Positions 16,320-24,726 of a stretch of DNA of 64,000 nt are shown in pieces; within the stretch, counting starts at the first letter, position 1; every line of letters starts with the position of its first letter. The notes under the pieces were generated by a model that made no database searches, had not been told where the DNA came from, and saw nothing but the letters and a program-made list of their open reading frames with translations. The stretch lies in NCBI GenBank assembly GCA_963803335.1, contig CAWDME010000007.1, positions 372,001-436,000 of the forward strand. The letters are read 5' to 3'. The position numbers and the translations under genes were made by a program. The stretch comes from DASSUW01 sp963803335 (GTDB taxonomy: Bacteria > Actinomycetota > Thermoleophilia > Solirubrobacterales > Solirubrobacteraceae).

Positions 16320-17533
16320 CCGAGCCACTCCTCCGGTCGCAGGGCCAGGCCTTCTACGTCGACAGCTTCGTCCGAGCGGCCGCGCGCGAGCAGCACGCGC
16401 AGCAGGCGGAACCCGTCCTCGGCCGCGGTGCGCTCGCGGCGCACGGCCTCGGCGGGAGCCGGTGGCGCGTCGAGCGCGCCGAACACGGCGCCGGCGAATG
16501 ACTGCGGCGGGGCGTCGGGCGCCACCACGGGCAGCGACAGCCGGCGCGCGAGGCCGCTCAGCTTCGGCTCGTGCGCGACCGCCAGGGCGGGCACGCCGGC
16601 CGAGGCGGCGGCGACGAGCGCGTGGAAGCGCTGGGCGATCACGAGCCGGGCGCCGATCATGCCGTCGCGCGCGGAGCGCAGGTCGGCCGGCGACGCCCCG
16701 ATCTCGGCGCGGCCGCCGAGCCGGATGGCGACCTCGGTCGCCAGCTCGAGATCCCCGTCGGGCTGCCACGGGTCGAGCCGGATGGCGATGCCGGCGTCGG
16801 CGATCGGCTGCAGGCCGGCGGCGAGCCGCTCGCTCAGGTCGCGGCCGCCCGCGAGGTGGCTGAGCGCCACGATCACCGGGCCGCGGTCGCTGCCCGCGTC
16901 GAGCTCGACGGCGTCGTGCCCGCCCGCGGCGGAGCGCATGACGACGCAGGTCTCGCCGTCGCCCTCCGGGTCGGGCAGCAGGATCCAGGCCGGGTCGGCG
17001 CCGACGCGGATCGGCGTCGGGGCGCCGACGGCCGCCAGGTGCCCAGCCGACTCGTCGTCGCGCAGGATCAGCAGGTCGGCGGCGCGCACGATCGTGCGCG
17101 TCAGCGAACGGGCGCCCGCGCCCTGGATCGGGGCGGCGCCGACGCCGACGAGCGCGAGCGGCTTGCGCAGCGCCCGCGTCACCGCCGCGAGCGCGGCGGT
17201 GCGGCGCAGCAGTGAGAGCGGCGCGCGCCCGCACGACGGATGGAGCGCCTTGAAGATCGTGCCGCCGGCGATGACGACGGCGTCGGCGCGCCGGATCTCG
17301 CGGGCGATCGGGCCCATCTCGTCACGGCCGACGCTCGCGATCCCGTGCTCGCCGGCGGTCGCCGCCGGATTGCTGGAGGCGGCGACGGCGCCGTGGCGGC
17401 CGAGCCCGCGCGCGAACGCGGCGAGCAGCGCTTCGTCGCCGGGGTTGCCCTGGCCGAACGCGCCGGCCAGGAACACCCGCCCGGCGCGCGCAGGCGCGCG
17501 TGGCGTCGTGGTCTTGGCTGCGACAGCGGTCAT
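16316..17533 (-). CDS. Polysaccharide pyruvyl transferase family protein (CsaB-like)
   Basis: A 405-residue soluble protein of the PS_pyruv_trans family, which moves pyruvate from phosphoenolpyruvate to sugar hydroxyls as ketals. Visible features are AGAFGQGNPGDEALL (about residues 23-37), VVIAGGTIFK near 87, the IGARLVIAQRFHALVAA block with the catalytic-type Arg and His near 290, and VAHEPKLSGLA near 320. Pyruvylation would give the exported glycan negative charge and, in CsaB systems, creates the ligand for SLH-domain surface proteins. ATGA overlaps tie it to both neighbours. Confidence 0.85.
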   Translation of the reverse strand: MTAVAAKTTTPRAPARAGRVFLAGAFGQGNPGDEALLAAFARGLGRHGAVAASSNPAATAGEHGIASVGRDEMGPIAREIRRADAVVIAGGTIFKALHPSCGRAPLSLLRRTAALAAVTRALRKPLALVGVGAAPIQGAGARSLTRTIVRAADLLILRDDESAGHLAAVGAPTPIRVGADPAWILLPDPEGDGETCVVMRSAAGGHDAVELDAGSDRGPVIVALSHLAGGRDLSERLAAGLQPIADAGIAIRLDPWQPDGDLELATEVAIRLGGRAEIGASPADLRSARDGMIGARLVIAQRFHALVAAASAGVPALAVAHEPKLSGLARRLSLPVVAPDAPPQSFAGAVFGALDAPPAPAEAVRRERTAAEDGFRLLRVLLARGRSDEAVDVEGLALRPEEWLG

Positions 17534-18678
17534 CCAGGGCTCCCGTACAGGTCGAGATGGCGGCGGGCGATCTCGGGCCAGGTCCGGCCGGCCGCGAGGG
17601 TGGAGGCGGCGGTGTGCAACCGGCCGCGCTCGCCCGCGTCGCGCGCGAGCGTGTCGAGGCGTGCGGCGATCGCCGCGGGGTCGATGTCGACCGCCAGCTC
17701 GCCGGGCGCGCCGACGGTGCGCGCGAGCGCCTCGGAGAGCAGCACCGGCGTGCCGTGCGCGAGCGCGAGCGCCAACGGGCCGCTCGAGGCGAACGGCTGC
17801 GGATACGGCAGCAGCGCGACGTCGGCGGCGGCGAACCAGCGCGCGACGTCCTCGTCCGGCACGAAGCCGGTGAAGCGCACGTTGTCCGGCGCCGTGCGCT
17901 GGAGCGCCTCGGCGTAGCCGCGCACACGCGGGTGCGCGCCGCCGGCGATCACGAGCTCGACGCCGTCACCGGCCAGGCGCGCGGCGCCGAGGGCGGCCTC
18001 GAGCCCCTTGTAGGGCGCGAGGAAGCCGAAGCACAGCACGCACAGGCGGCCGGGCGTGACGCCCAGAGCCGCGCGCGCGACGGCGCGGTCGTCGGTCGGC
18101 CCCGGCACCTCGATGCCGTGCGGGACGACCTCCGCTCCCGGCACCACCGACGCGAACGACGGCTCGTGCACGACGACGGCGTCGGCCAGCGCGGCGATCG
18201 TGCGCTGCACGGCCTTCACGCCGGCGCGCGCGAGCGGGGCGGGGGCGCGCACGTGGTGCGTGGCGGTGAACGCCGCGTCGATCGCGCGCGGGTCGACGAC
18301 GTGGTGCATGGTCACGACCGCGTTGCGGCGGCGCAGTGCCGCGAGCGCGGGCAGCATGCCGGGCATCGCCGCCGGGCCGCCGTACATGAACAGCTCGTGC
18401 TGCAGGTGCACGGTCGGGGCGCCGGTGGCGAGTGCCGCGGCGGCGGCCGCCGGCAGGGCCGCGACCCCGCGGTTCCACACGCGCTGGACCTCGAGCCCGC
18501 CGGCCCGGGCCACGGCCGGCAGGCCGGGCTCGCGCGAGGCGAGGACGGTCACGCGCGCGCCGGCGTCGCCGAGCGCGCTCGCGAGGTTGGCGCTGTACGA
18601 GGCCACGCCGGTCCAGCCGCCGTGGCGCTCGCCGAGCGCGGGGAACGGGCTGATGAGGGCGACGTCAGGCGCGGACAC
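17530..18678 (-). CDS. GT4 family glycosyltransferase
   Basis: A 382-residue GT-B enzyme. A GTG start at 18678 is chosen because a GGAGGGAG ribosome site lies at 18684-18691. The N-domain has the GGWTGVASYSANLASAL donor-side loop; the C-domain has FLAPYKGLEAAL, the FTGFVPDEDVARWFAAADV stretch and an ALAHGTPVLLSE segment, the usual retaining GT4 signature near the E-x7-E site. The first Glu of that pair appears replaced (PFASSGPLALALAHGTPVL), so the catalytic detail is uncertain. Fourth coding position from the operon's 3' end. Confidence 0.85.
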   Translation of the reverse strand: MSAPDVALISPFPALGERHGGWTGVASYSANLASALGDAGARVTVLASREPGLPAVARAGGLEVQRVWNRGVAALPAAAAAALATGAPTVHLQHELFMYGGPAAMPGMLPALAALRRRNAVVTMHHVVDPRAIDAAFTATHHVRAPAPLARAGVKAVQRTIAALADAVVVHEPSFASVVPGAEVVPHGIEVPGPTDDRAVARAALGVTPGRLCVLCFGFLAPYKGLEAALGAARLAGDGVELVIAGGAHPRVRGYAEALQRTAPDNVRFTGFVPDEDVARWFAAADVALLPYPQPFASSGPLALALAHGTPVLLSEALARTVGAPGELAVDIDPAAIAARLDTLARDAGERGRLHTAASTLAAGRTWPEIARRHLDLYGSPG

Positions 18679-19396
18679 GGCGGCTCCCTCCGTGCGAGTT
18701 GCGCATGCGGCGGCGCAGCCACAGGCGCAGCAGCGAGGCGCCCATGCGGCGCGAGTCGGCGACGGTGCTGACCCGCGAGCCCTCCTGGTCGATCCACACG
18801 GTCGGTACCTCGACCACGTGCCAGCCGCCGTCACGAGCGGCGGACAGCAGGTCGACGTCGAACAGCAGGTCGCGCGAGGCGAGTCGCGGCAGGACGTCGC
18901 GCACCACGTGGCGGCGCAGGACCTTGGCCCCGCACTGCGTGTCGCGGTACGGCAGCCCCATGAGCATGCGGACGCTGCCCGCGAAGCCGGCGCTGGTGAT
19001 CTCGCGCGCCAGCGGGCGGCGCGCGGGGAGCAGCGACGCGGGATGGCGGCGCGAGGCGATCGCGCCGTCGACGTGGCGGGCGGCGTCGGCGAGCCGGAGC
19101 AGCTCGCGCGGCGGCGTGGCGCAGTCGGCGTCGACGAAAGCGACAAGCTCGGCGTCCGACCGCGAGAACGTCTCGGCGATCACGCCGCCCTTGCCGAGCT
19201 TGGGGTAGTCGAACGACTGGACACGGTCGTCGACCTGCTCGTGGGCGTGGACGATCTCCGGCGTACGGTCGGTGCACGAGTCGAGAGCGACGAGGAAGTG
19301 GACGCCTTCGTCCGGGCAGGCGGAGCGATACGCACGCAGGGTGCGATCGATCCGGTGTTCCTCGTTGTGCGCTGGCATGACAATGTCGAGACGCAC
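18665..19396 (-). CDS. GT2 family glycosyltransferase, DPG/polyprenyl-phosphate type
   Basis: A 243-residue soluble GT-A enzyme and the first gene of the exopolysaccharide operon. The GTG start at 19396 has a GGGAGG ribosome site. It carries VMPAHNEEHRI at the N-terminus, ALDSCTDRTPEIV, and the metal-binding VDADCATPP (DxD) near residue 92. A late YRDTQCGAKV block resembles dolichyl-phosphate glucose/mannose synthases. It probably loads a polyprenyl phosphate for the GT39-like half of the fusion protein downstream. It overlaps the GT4 gene by 14 bp. Confidence 0.88.
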   Translation of the reverse strand: MRLDIVMPAHNEEHRIDRTLRAYRSACPDEGVHFLVALDSCTDRTPEIVHAHEQVDDRVQSFDYPKLGKGGVIAETFSRSDAELVAFVDADCATPPRELLRLADAARHVDGAIASRRHPASLLPARRPLAREITSAGFAGSVRMLMGLPYRDTQCGAKVLRRHVVRDVLPRLASRDLLFDVDLLSAARDGGWHVVEVPTVWIDQEGSRVSTVADSRRMGASLLRLWLRRRMRNSHGGSRRVRA

Positions 19397-19555
19397 TCAG
19401 ACCTCCCTGGTCTGGGTCGGGTTTTGCGGATTTGGGTCGTGCTGCCCGGGTCAGGCCGACGCGGAAGGAGGGGAGCGACGCGTCGGTGGGCCCGGGGGTG
19501 TTCCTTGCCCGTAGGCTCGAATGTTCAACACCCGAACCGGTAAAGGATTCGTTCC

Positions 19556-19571
19556 TGTGACCCCCGTCACA
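19556..19571. promoter_or_regulatory. Perfect CRP/GlxR-type box
   Basis: TGTGA-CCCCCG-TCACA, a perfect match to the TGTGA-N6-TCACA consensus of CRP and actinobacterial GlxR, inside a 7-bp-arm palindrome (19555-19572). It lies between the fumarylacetoacetase 3' end and the exopolysaccharide operon, 160 bp before the operon's first codon. The most likely target is that operon. Confidence 0.6.
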
Positions 19572-19576
19572 GTCCC

Positions 19577-19598
19577 CCTCCCCCCGGGTGGGGGGTGG
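19577..19598 (-). terminator. GC hairpin after fumarylacetoacetase
   Basis: Eight C-G pairs with one T-T mismatch around a GGGT loop, starting directly after the stop codon at 19599. No U-run follows on the minus strand, so factor-independent termination is only possible, not shown. Confidence 0.45.
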
Positions 19599-20690
19599 TC
19601 AGGACACGATGGTGCCGACGACCTCGCCGAAATCGACCGAGCGTCCAGCGCGCCCGCGCAGGACGACCGTGTCGCCGTCCTGCAGGAACGGGTGCCCGAG
19701 TTCGATCAGGCTGCCCTCGGAGCCGGGGTCGGGCCCGGAGATCGTGCCCGACGCGTAGAGGTCGCCCGGGCGGATGTTGGTGCCGTTGGCGGTCGTGTGC
19801 GCGAGCTGCTGCGGGAAGGTCCAGTACAGGCCGCGGGCGTTGGTGCGCGAGATCACCGCGCCGTTGAGCTCGACCTCGAGCACGATGTCGAGGGCCCAGT
19901 CGCCCTCGGTGCGCAGGTACTCGAGTGGCTCGGGCTCCTGCGGGCGGGCGGGCACGCGGAACGGCTCGAGCGCGGCGAACGGCACGATCCAGGGCGCGAT
20001 CGAGGTGGCGAACGACTTGCCAAGAAACGGGCCGAGGGGCTGGTACTCCCAGCGCTGGATGTCGCGCGCGCTCCAGTCGTTGACGAGCACGAAGCCAAAG
20101 ACGTGCTCGGCGGCCTCGTTCGCGGGGATCGGCGTCCCGAGCGGATTTCCCGGACCGGTCACGAAGCCGAGCTCGAGCTCGATGTCGAGTCGCTCGGTCG
20201 GCCCGAAGACGGGGCCGTCGTCGCGCGGCAGCTGCCCGTGCGGGCGGCGGATCGGCGTGCCGGAGACAACGACCGAGCTCGCGCGGCCGTGGTAGCCGAC
20301 CGGCAGGTGGCGCCAGTTGGGCAGCAGCGGCTCGGTGTCGGGGCGGAACATGCGGCCGAGGTTGATGGCGTGCTCGATCGACGAGTAGAAGTCGACGTAG
20401 TCGCCGATCGCCACGGGCATCCGCGGCTCGAGCTCGGCGAGCGGGATCGTCTCGGCGCGCGGTGCGGCGTCGCGCACGGTTTCGCGCAGCGCCGACCAGG
20501 CGGGGCGGCCGAGCGCGAGCAGCGGGTTCAGGGTCGGGCCGGCGAGCGTGCCGGGCGGGAGGTCGGCCGCCCGCTCGAGCGGCTCGAGCGGCAGCGCGCC
20601 ATCCCCGAGGCGGACGGCGAGCTGCGCCGGCTCGCCGGGCCGTGCCACCGCGCCGTAGGGGAGGTTCTCGAGCCCGAAGCCGTCGGTCAC
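19599..20690 (-). CDS. fahA: Fumarylacetoacetase
   Basis: A 363-residue FAH-family hydrolase that splits fumarylacetoacetate to fumarate and acetoacetate, the last step of tyrosine/homogentisate breakdown in the cytoplasm. The N-terminal SH3-like domain begins GFGLENLPYGA. The catalytic domain shows DYVDFYSSIEHA, PVGYHGRASS (catalytic-type His), ELELGFVTG and LVNDWSARDIQ, with metal-binding acidic residues, and TFPQQLAHTT. It is somewhat shorter than typical FAH (about 410) because of a compact N-domain. No other homogentisate gene is in the window. Its ATG overlaps the upstream GNAT stop. Confidence 0.92.
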   Translation of the reverse strand: MTDGFGLENLPYGAVARPGEPAQLAVRLGDGALPLEPLERAADLPPGTLAGPTLNPLLALGRPAWSALRETVRDAAPRAETIPLAELEPRMPVAIGDYVDFYSSIEHAINLGRMFRPDTEPLLPNWRHLPVGYHGRASSVVVSGTPIRRPHGQLPRDDGPVFGPTERLDIELELGFVTGPGNPLGTPIPANEAAEHVFGFVLVNDWSARDIQRWEYQPLGPFLGKSFATSIAPWIVPFAALEPFRVPARPQEPEPLEYLRTEGDWALDIVLEVELNGAVISRTNARGLYWTFPQQLAHTTANGTNIRPGDLYASGTISGPDPGSEGSLIELGHPFLQDGDTVVLRGRAGRSVDFGEVVGTIVS

Positions 20691-21397
20691 GGGCCCGATG
20701 GTATGTGGCCGACGTGGCCGGTCGCCGCGCTGCGCAGGAGCGTGGCCGCGTCATCGACCGGCAGCTCGATGTCGATCTCGACCACGCCGGCGTCCCGGCG
20801 GCCGGTGTGCACAGCGCCGAGCCGCTCGAACAGCCGCAGCATGCTGGGGTTCCCGGTGAGCAGCGAGACGGTGAACGTGTCGATGCCGTTGGCCCTCGCG
20901 CGGCGGCACAGGCGGCGCAGCAGCACGCTGCCGAGCCCGCGGCTCTGCCACGCGTCGATCACCGCGACGGCGGCCTCGGCCGTGTTCGGCCGCTCGGGAT
21001 TGCGCACGTAGCGGGCGACGCCCAGGCCCTCGCCCGTGTGTGGCTCAATCGCGCCGAGCGCCTCGTGGTCGACGTGGTCGAGCTCGGTGAAGAACTCGAG
21101 CTCGCCCGGCGTCAGCGCCCGCTTGTGGCCCATCGAACGGCGGTGGCCCTCGCCGACGTGCTCCCAGCCGGCGGCGAACAGCGGCTTGTCCTCCGGACGG
21201 ACGGGCCGGACGAGCACCTCCGAGCCGTCCGGCAGGTCGACGTGCTCGCTCGCGGCCGGCTGGCCGGCACCGCGCTCGTACGCCAGGCGCCGCGCCTGCG
21301 CCTCCTCCTCGGTGTCGTGGTGTGACAGCGGCGCGGCGACGCCCGCGAGCCGGACGTGGAAGCCGCCCGAGGGACTGGGCTCGACCGTGAAGCGCAT
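20687..21397 (-). CDS. GNAT family N-acetyltransferase
   Basis: A 236-residue protein from the ATG at 21397; an in-frame upstream start at 21517 would add 40 unconserved residues reaching into the divergent gene. Residues 1-60 are a beta-rich lead. The GNAT domain has VRPVRPEDKPLF near residue 62, then AVIDAWQSRGLGSVLLRRL, which is motif A with the acetyl-CoA loop, and GNPSMLRLFERLGA (motif B). Overall it resembles the GNAT modules found on acetyl-CoA-synthetase-like proteins. It overlaps the fumarylacetoacetase start by 4 bp. Substrate unknown. Confidence 0.85.
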   Translation of the reverse strand: MRFTVEPSPSGGFHVRLAGVAAPLSHHDTEEEAQARRLAYERGAGQPAASEHVDLPDGSEVLVRPVRPEDKPLFAAGWEHVGEGHRRSMGHKRALTPGELEFFTELDHVDHEALGAIEPHTGEGLGVARYVRNPERPNTAEAAVAVIDAWQSRGLGSVLLRRLCRRARANGIDTFTVSLLTGNPSMLRLFERLGAVHTGRRDAGVVEIDIELPVDDAATLLRSAATGHVGHIPSGP

Positions 21398-21461
21398 CCC
21401 CGCACACTGTGGCAGCGCGCCGAGTTCGCTTCGTTGCGCCTCCCCACTGGGCCAGGGTGCC

Positions 21462-21490
21462 TTGACAGGGGCCCGGCGGCTCACGAGGCT
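21462..21490 (+). promoter_or_regulatory. Promoter-like element before first FecR-tail gene
   Basis: TTGACA at 21462-21467, a 17-bp spacer, then GAGGCT at 21485-21490. The start codon follows 20 bp later. A consensus -35 box with a weak -10 box recurs before all five paralogs in this array. Confidence 0.4.
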
Positions 21491-21510
21491 CCAAATTTCT
21501 GGTTCGCTGC

Positions 21511-22908
21511 TTGACACTTGCCGCGGTCGTGATGCTGCTCGTGTGCGCTCCCGCAGGCGCGCAGGAGCAACTCGCCGCGCCCTTCGCCGGCACCTACTCG
21601 ATCACCGACCTCGGCGTCCCGCCGGGGGTGTCGCCGCGGCTCGGCGGGCTCATGCTCAAGGCCGGGACGACCGACCGTCTGCTGATCGGCGGCGCGGCCG
21701 ACGCGTCGCAGGGCACGCTTTACGAGATCGGCGTGACGCGCGATGCGCAGGGCCACATCAACGGGTTCGCCGGCTCGGGCACGGTCCTCGCGGCGGCGCC
21801 CAACATCGACGGCGGCGTCGACTACGGGCCCGGGAACGTGCTGTTCATCGCCCGCTGGCCGACTGACCAGCTCGCGCTGTACAAGCCGGGCAGCACCGCC
21901 GCCGACAAGGTCATCGACACGGCGGCGCTGGGCGTCGAGCACTCGATCGTCGCGAATCGCTTCGTGCCGCCCGGGAGCCCGGGAGCGGGCCGTCTGAAGC
22001 TCGTCAGCTACAGCGGCGGCGCGTGGTACGACGCCGGCGTCGCGCCGGACGGCGCCGGCACGTTCGACCTCGTCGGCGTCCACGAGGTCGCCGCCTCGAG
22101 GCTGCCGGGTGGTGCCGTCGGCTTCGTCTACGTCAACAGCGGCTCGGCGCAGTTCACGCGGCCCAGCCTGCTCGTCTCGGAGTACGGGGCCGACGAGGTC
22201 GGTGCCTACGCGGTCGATGCCAACGGCGACCCGATCGTGTCGAGTCGCCGCACGTTCATCACTGGCCTCGCCGGCGCCGACGGCGCGTTCATCGACCCGG
22301 TGACCGGCGACTTCCTGTTCTCGACCTTCAACGGCGGCGACCGCGTCGTGGTGGTCCGCGGCTTCGCCACGCCGCTGCCGCCCCCGGTCGCGGGCAAGAA
22401 GGTCAACGCGCAGCCGGTCAGCGGCACGGTGAAGGTCAAGCTGCCGGGCAAGAAGGGCTTCGCGACGCTGAAGGCCGGCGAGCAGATCCCGGTCGGCACA
22501 ACGGTCGACACCACCCACGGGCGCGTCACGCTCGTCACCGCCGCCAAGAGCGGCACCGACCAGGCCGATTTCTACGCCGGCGTCTTCAAGGTCGGCCAGT
22601 CCAAGAAGTCCAAGCTCACGACGCTTGCGCTGGTGGGGAAGCTGAGCTGCGGCGGTGGCGGCAAGGCGAGCGCGGCCGTGAAGAAGAAGAAGACACGGCG
22701 CCTGTGGGGCGACGGCAAGGGCCACTTCCGCACCAAGGGCAAGCACTCGGCGGCGACCGTGGTCGGCACCAAGTGGCTCGTGCAGGACACCTGCTCGAGC
22801 ACGCTGACGGTCGTCAAGCGCGGCACGGTCTCCGTCCGCGACTTCGCCAAGAAGAAGACCGTCAAGGTCAAGGCGGGCCACAAGTACGTGGCGCGCGTCA
22901 AGCACTGA
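21511..22908 (+). CDS. Secreted propeller-like protein with FecR-like/basic C-terminal module (paralog 1)
   Basis: A 465-residue protein starting at a TTG, with signal peptide ending PAGAQ (about residue 18). No better in-frame start exists upstream. Residues 20-285 form a beta-rich domain resembling a propeller (repeated G-x-L/V segments, GNVLFIARWPTDQ). The last 170 residues are the module shared with the next four genes: a FecR-like part (SGTVKVKLPG, IPVGTTVDT, GRVTLVTAA, DFYAGVFKVGQ), a Lys-rich stretch, and the invariant RRLWGDGKGHF, GKHSAATVVGTKWLV and VSVRDF segments. It is the only array member without a CSLREA beta-helix. Likely extracytoplasmic; no LPXTG or membrane anchor is seen. 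Confidence 0.8.
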   Translation: MTLAAVVMLLVCAPAGAQEQLAAPFAGTYSITDLGVPPGVSPRLGGLMLKAGTTDRLLIGGAADASQGTLYEIGVTRDAQGHINGFAGSGTVLAAAPNIDGGVDYGPGNVLFIARWPTDQLALYKPGSTAADKVIDTAALGVEHSIVANRFVPPGSPGAGRLKLVSYSGGAWYDAGVAPDGAGTFDLVGVHEVAASRLPGGAVGFVYVNSGSAQFTRPSLLVSEYGADEVGAYAVDANGDPIVSSRRTFITGLAGADGAFIDPVTGDFLFSTFNGGDRVVVVRGFATPLPPPVAGKKVNAQPVSGTVKVKLPGKKGFATLKAGEQIPVGTTVDTTHGRVTLVTAAKSGTDQADFYAGVFKVGQSKKSKLTTLALVGKLSCGGGGKASAAVKKKKTRRLWGDGKGHFRTKGKHSAATVVGTKWLVQDTCSSTLTVVKRGTVSVRDFAKKKTVKVKAGHKYVARVKH

Positions 22909-22911
22909 TGC

Positions 22912-22941
22912 TTGACGGCGAACTCACGCAGCGCAGTGGAT
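22912..22941 (+). promoter_or_regulatory. Promoter-like element before paralog 2
   Basis: TTGACG at 22912-22917, an 18-bp spacer and GTGGAT at 22936-22941, just after the stop of paralog 1. The start codon lies 33 bp further on with an AGGAGG ribosome site between. Confidence 0.4.
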
Positions 22942-22973
22942 CGCTCCCTCTCGCACATCGCAAGGAGGCGTAA

Positions 22974-24659
22974 ATGGTCAGGCTCGTCGCGGCTCTCGCT
23001 GCCGTTCTCCTGTTCGCGCTGCCGGCCATCGCGCGAGCGGACCTCACCGTCAACGTGCCGACGGACGGGAATGACGGCGTGTGCAGTCCCACGAACTGCA
23101 CGCTGCGCGAGGCCGTGATCCTCTCGGAGGGCGCCGAGGTGATCACCGTGCCGCCGGGCGATTACCAGCTCAACGACACGCTGTCCGTGACTCACAACAC
23201 GACGGTGCGCGGCGCCGGCGCCCGTTCCACGACGATCCGGTACGCCGGTGCGCCGGGCATCCGGCGGGTGGTGACCGTGTCGAGCCCCGCGACGCTGGAC
23301 ATGTCGGGCGTGCGCATCACGGGCGGCAACGACGAGTTCTCGGACGGCGGCGGGATCTTCGTCGACGGGACCGCGACGCTCGTGCTCACCGACAGCGCGG
23401 TGGAGGACAACACGGCCAATCGCGGCGGCGGCATCTGGAGCGCGGGCACGCTACGGCTCATCCGCACCACGATCGCCCGCAACCACGCGGTCGGCGGGGA
23501 GGACGGCACCGGGTTTGGGGGCGGGATCGAGATCGCTGCCGGCGGGACGGGGGAGATCGAGAACTCGACGATCAGCGGCAACACCGCGCTCACCGACCCC
23601 GGCGAGGGCGTCACCGGGCTCGGCGGAGGGATCTACACGTCCGGGAATCTGGACCTGCGCAACGTCACGATCGCCGACAACCGCGCCGGGACCGGGGCGC
23701 GCGGCGACGGAGGCGGCCTGTTCCAGAACTTCGGCGCGAGCACGACGCTGCGCACGCTGGCGACGAACACGCTTGTCGCGCGCAACTCCGGCTTCAACTG
23801 CGCGGGCACGGACGATCCGCATCAGCTGCAATCCACCAACGGTCTCTCCGACGAGGCAACGGTCGGTCCGAGCTGCAATGCGCCTGGGCCGACGAACCTG
23901 CTGGTTGCGGACACGCGCCTGGGTTCGCTCGCCAACAACGGCGGCCCGACAGACACGATGGCGCTGCCCTCCGACAGCCCGGGCATCGATGCCGGCGGCG
24001 CGCCCTGCCCGGCGACCGACCAGCGCGGCGTCGCGCGGCCCCGGGGCGCGCGCTGCGACATCGGCGCGTACGAGGGCGATCCGCCGCAGACGTCGCCGCC
24101 GGCGCAACAGGAGCTGCCGCCGCCCGAGGTCGGCAAGTCGGTGAACGTGCTCCCCACGAGCGGCACCGTGAAGATCAAGCTGCCCGGCAAGCACAGCTTC
24201 GTCGTGCTCGGGGAGGGCGAGCAGATACCGCTCGGGACGACGGTCGACACGCGCAAGGGGCGTGTGACGCTGGTCGCGGCCGCGAACAAGTCCGGCGGCA
24301 CGGCGACGGCCGACTTCTTCGACGGCCTGTTCAAGGTCGGCCAGACCAAGGGCGCGAAGCCGATCACCGTCCTGGCGCTTGTCGAGAAGCTCACCGGCTG
24401 CAAGGCCAAGGGCAAGGCGACGATCGCCAAGAAGAAAGTCAAGAAACGGCGGCTCTGGGGCGACGGCCATGGCCACTTCCAGACCAAGGGCAAGCACAGC
24501 GCGGCGACCGTCGTCGGCACGAGGTGGCTCGTCCAGGACACCTGCACGACGACGCTTACGAAGGTCGCCCGCGGCAAGGTCTCGGTGCGCGACTTCGTGA
24601 AGAAGAAGACGGTGATCGTCCGCAAGGGCCACAAGTACGTGGCGCGCGCCAAGCCATAG
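22974..24659 (+). CDS. CSLREA beta-helix protein with FecR-like/basic module (paralog 2)
   Basis: A 561-residue secreted protein with an AGGAGG ribosome site and an ATG, the only canonical start in the array. The signal peptide ends ARAD (about residue 23). The CSLREA motif is CTLREAV near 42. Residues 60-340 are a right-handed parallel beta-helix with GGGI-type rungs, ending in the choice-of-anchor Q block (NNGGPTDT, SPGIDAG, ATDQRGVARP, CDIGAYE). The last 175 residues are the shared FecR-like part plus the KKKVKKRRLWGDG basic segment. Beta-helices of this kind usually bind or cleave polysaccharide; no catalytic site is evident. Confidence 0.85.
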   Translation: MVRLVAALAAVLLFALPAIARADLTVNVPTDGNDGVCSPTNCTLREAVILSEGAEVITVPPGDYQLNDTLSVTHNTTVRGAGARSTTIRYAGAPGIRRVVTVSSPATLDMSGVRITGGNDEFSDGGGIFVDGTATLVLTDSAVEDNTANRGGGIWSAGTLRLIRTTIARNHAVGGEDGTGFGGGIEIAAGGTGEIENSTISGNTALTDPGEGVTGLGGGIYTSGNLDLRNVTIADNRAGTGARGDGGGLFQNFGASTTLRTLATNTLVARNSGFNCAGTDDPHQLQSTNGLSDEATVGPSCNAPGPTNLLVADTRLGSLANNGGPTDTMALPSDSPGIDAGGAPCPATDQRGVARPRGARCDIGAYEGDPPQTSPPAQQELPPPEVGKSVNVLPTSGTVKIKLPGKHSFVVLGEGEQIPLGTTVDTRKGRVTLVAAANKSGGTATADFFDGLFKVGQTKGAKPITVLALVEKLTGCKAKGKATIAKKKVKKRRLWGDGHGHFQTKGKHSAATVVGTRWLVQDTCTTTLTKVARGKVSVRDFVKKKTVIVRKGHKYVARAKP

Positions 24660-24670
24660 TTGCAGCCGTC

Positions 24671-24690
24671 CAACCGTCCAGTTTCGGTTG
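24671..24690. terminator. Weak hairpin after paralog 2
   Basis: CAACCG-N8-CGGTTG, six pairs, 12 bp after the paralog 2 stop. It overlaps the following TTGACA box, so it could equally be a regulatory dyad. Confidence 0.3.
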
Positions 24691-24717
24691 ACATCGTCAT
24701 GCCCCTTACATGACGAT
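24688..24717 (+). promoter_or_regulatory. Promoter-like element before paralog 3
   Basis: TTGACA at 24688-24693, an 18-bp spacer, then GACGAT at 24712-24717; the same spacing and a near-identical second box occur before paralog 5. The TTG of this box also opens a reading frame, but the real start is more likely the TTG at 24727. Confidence 0.42.
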
Positions 24718-24726
24718 CAGAGCCCC

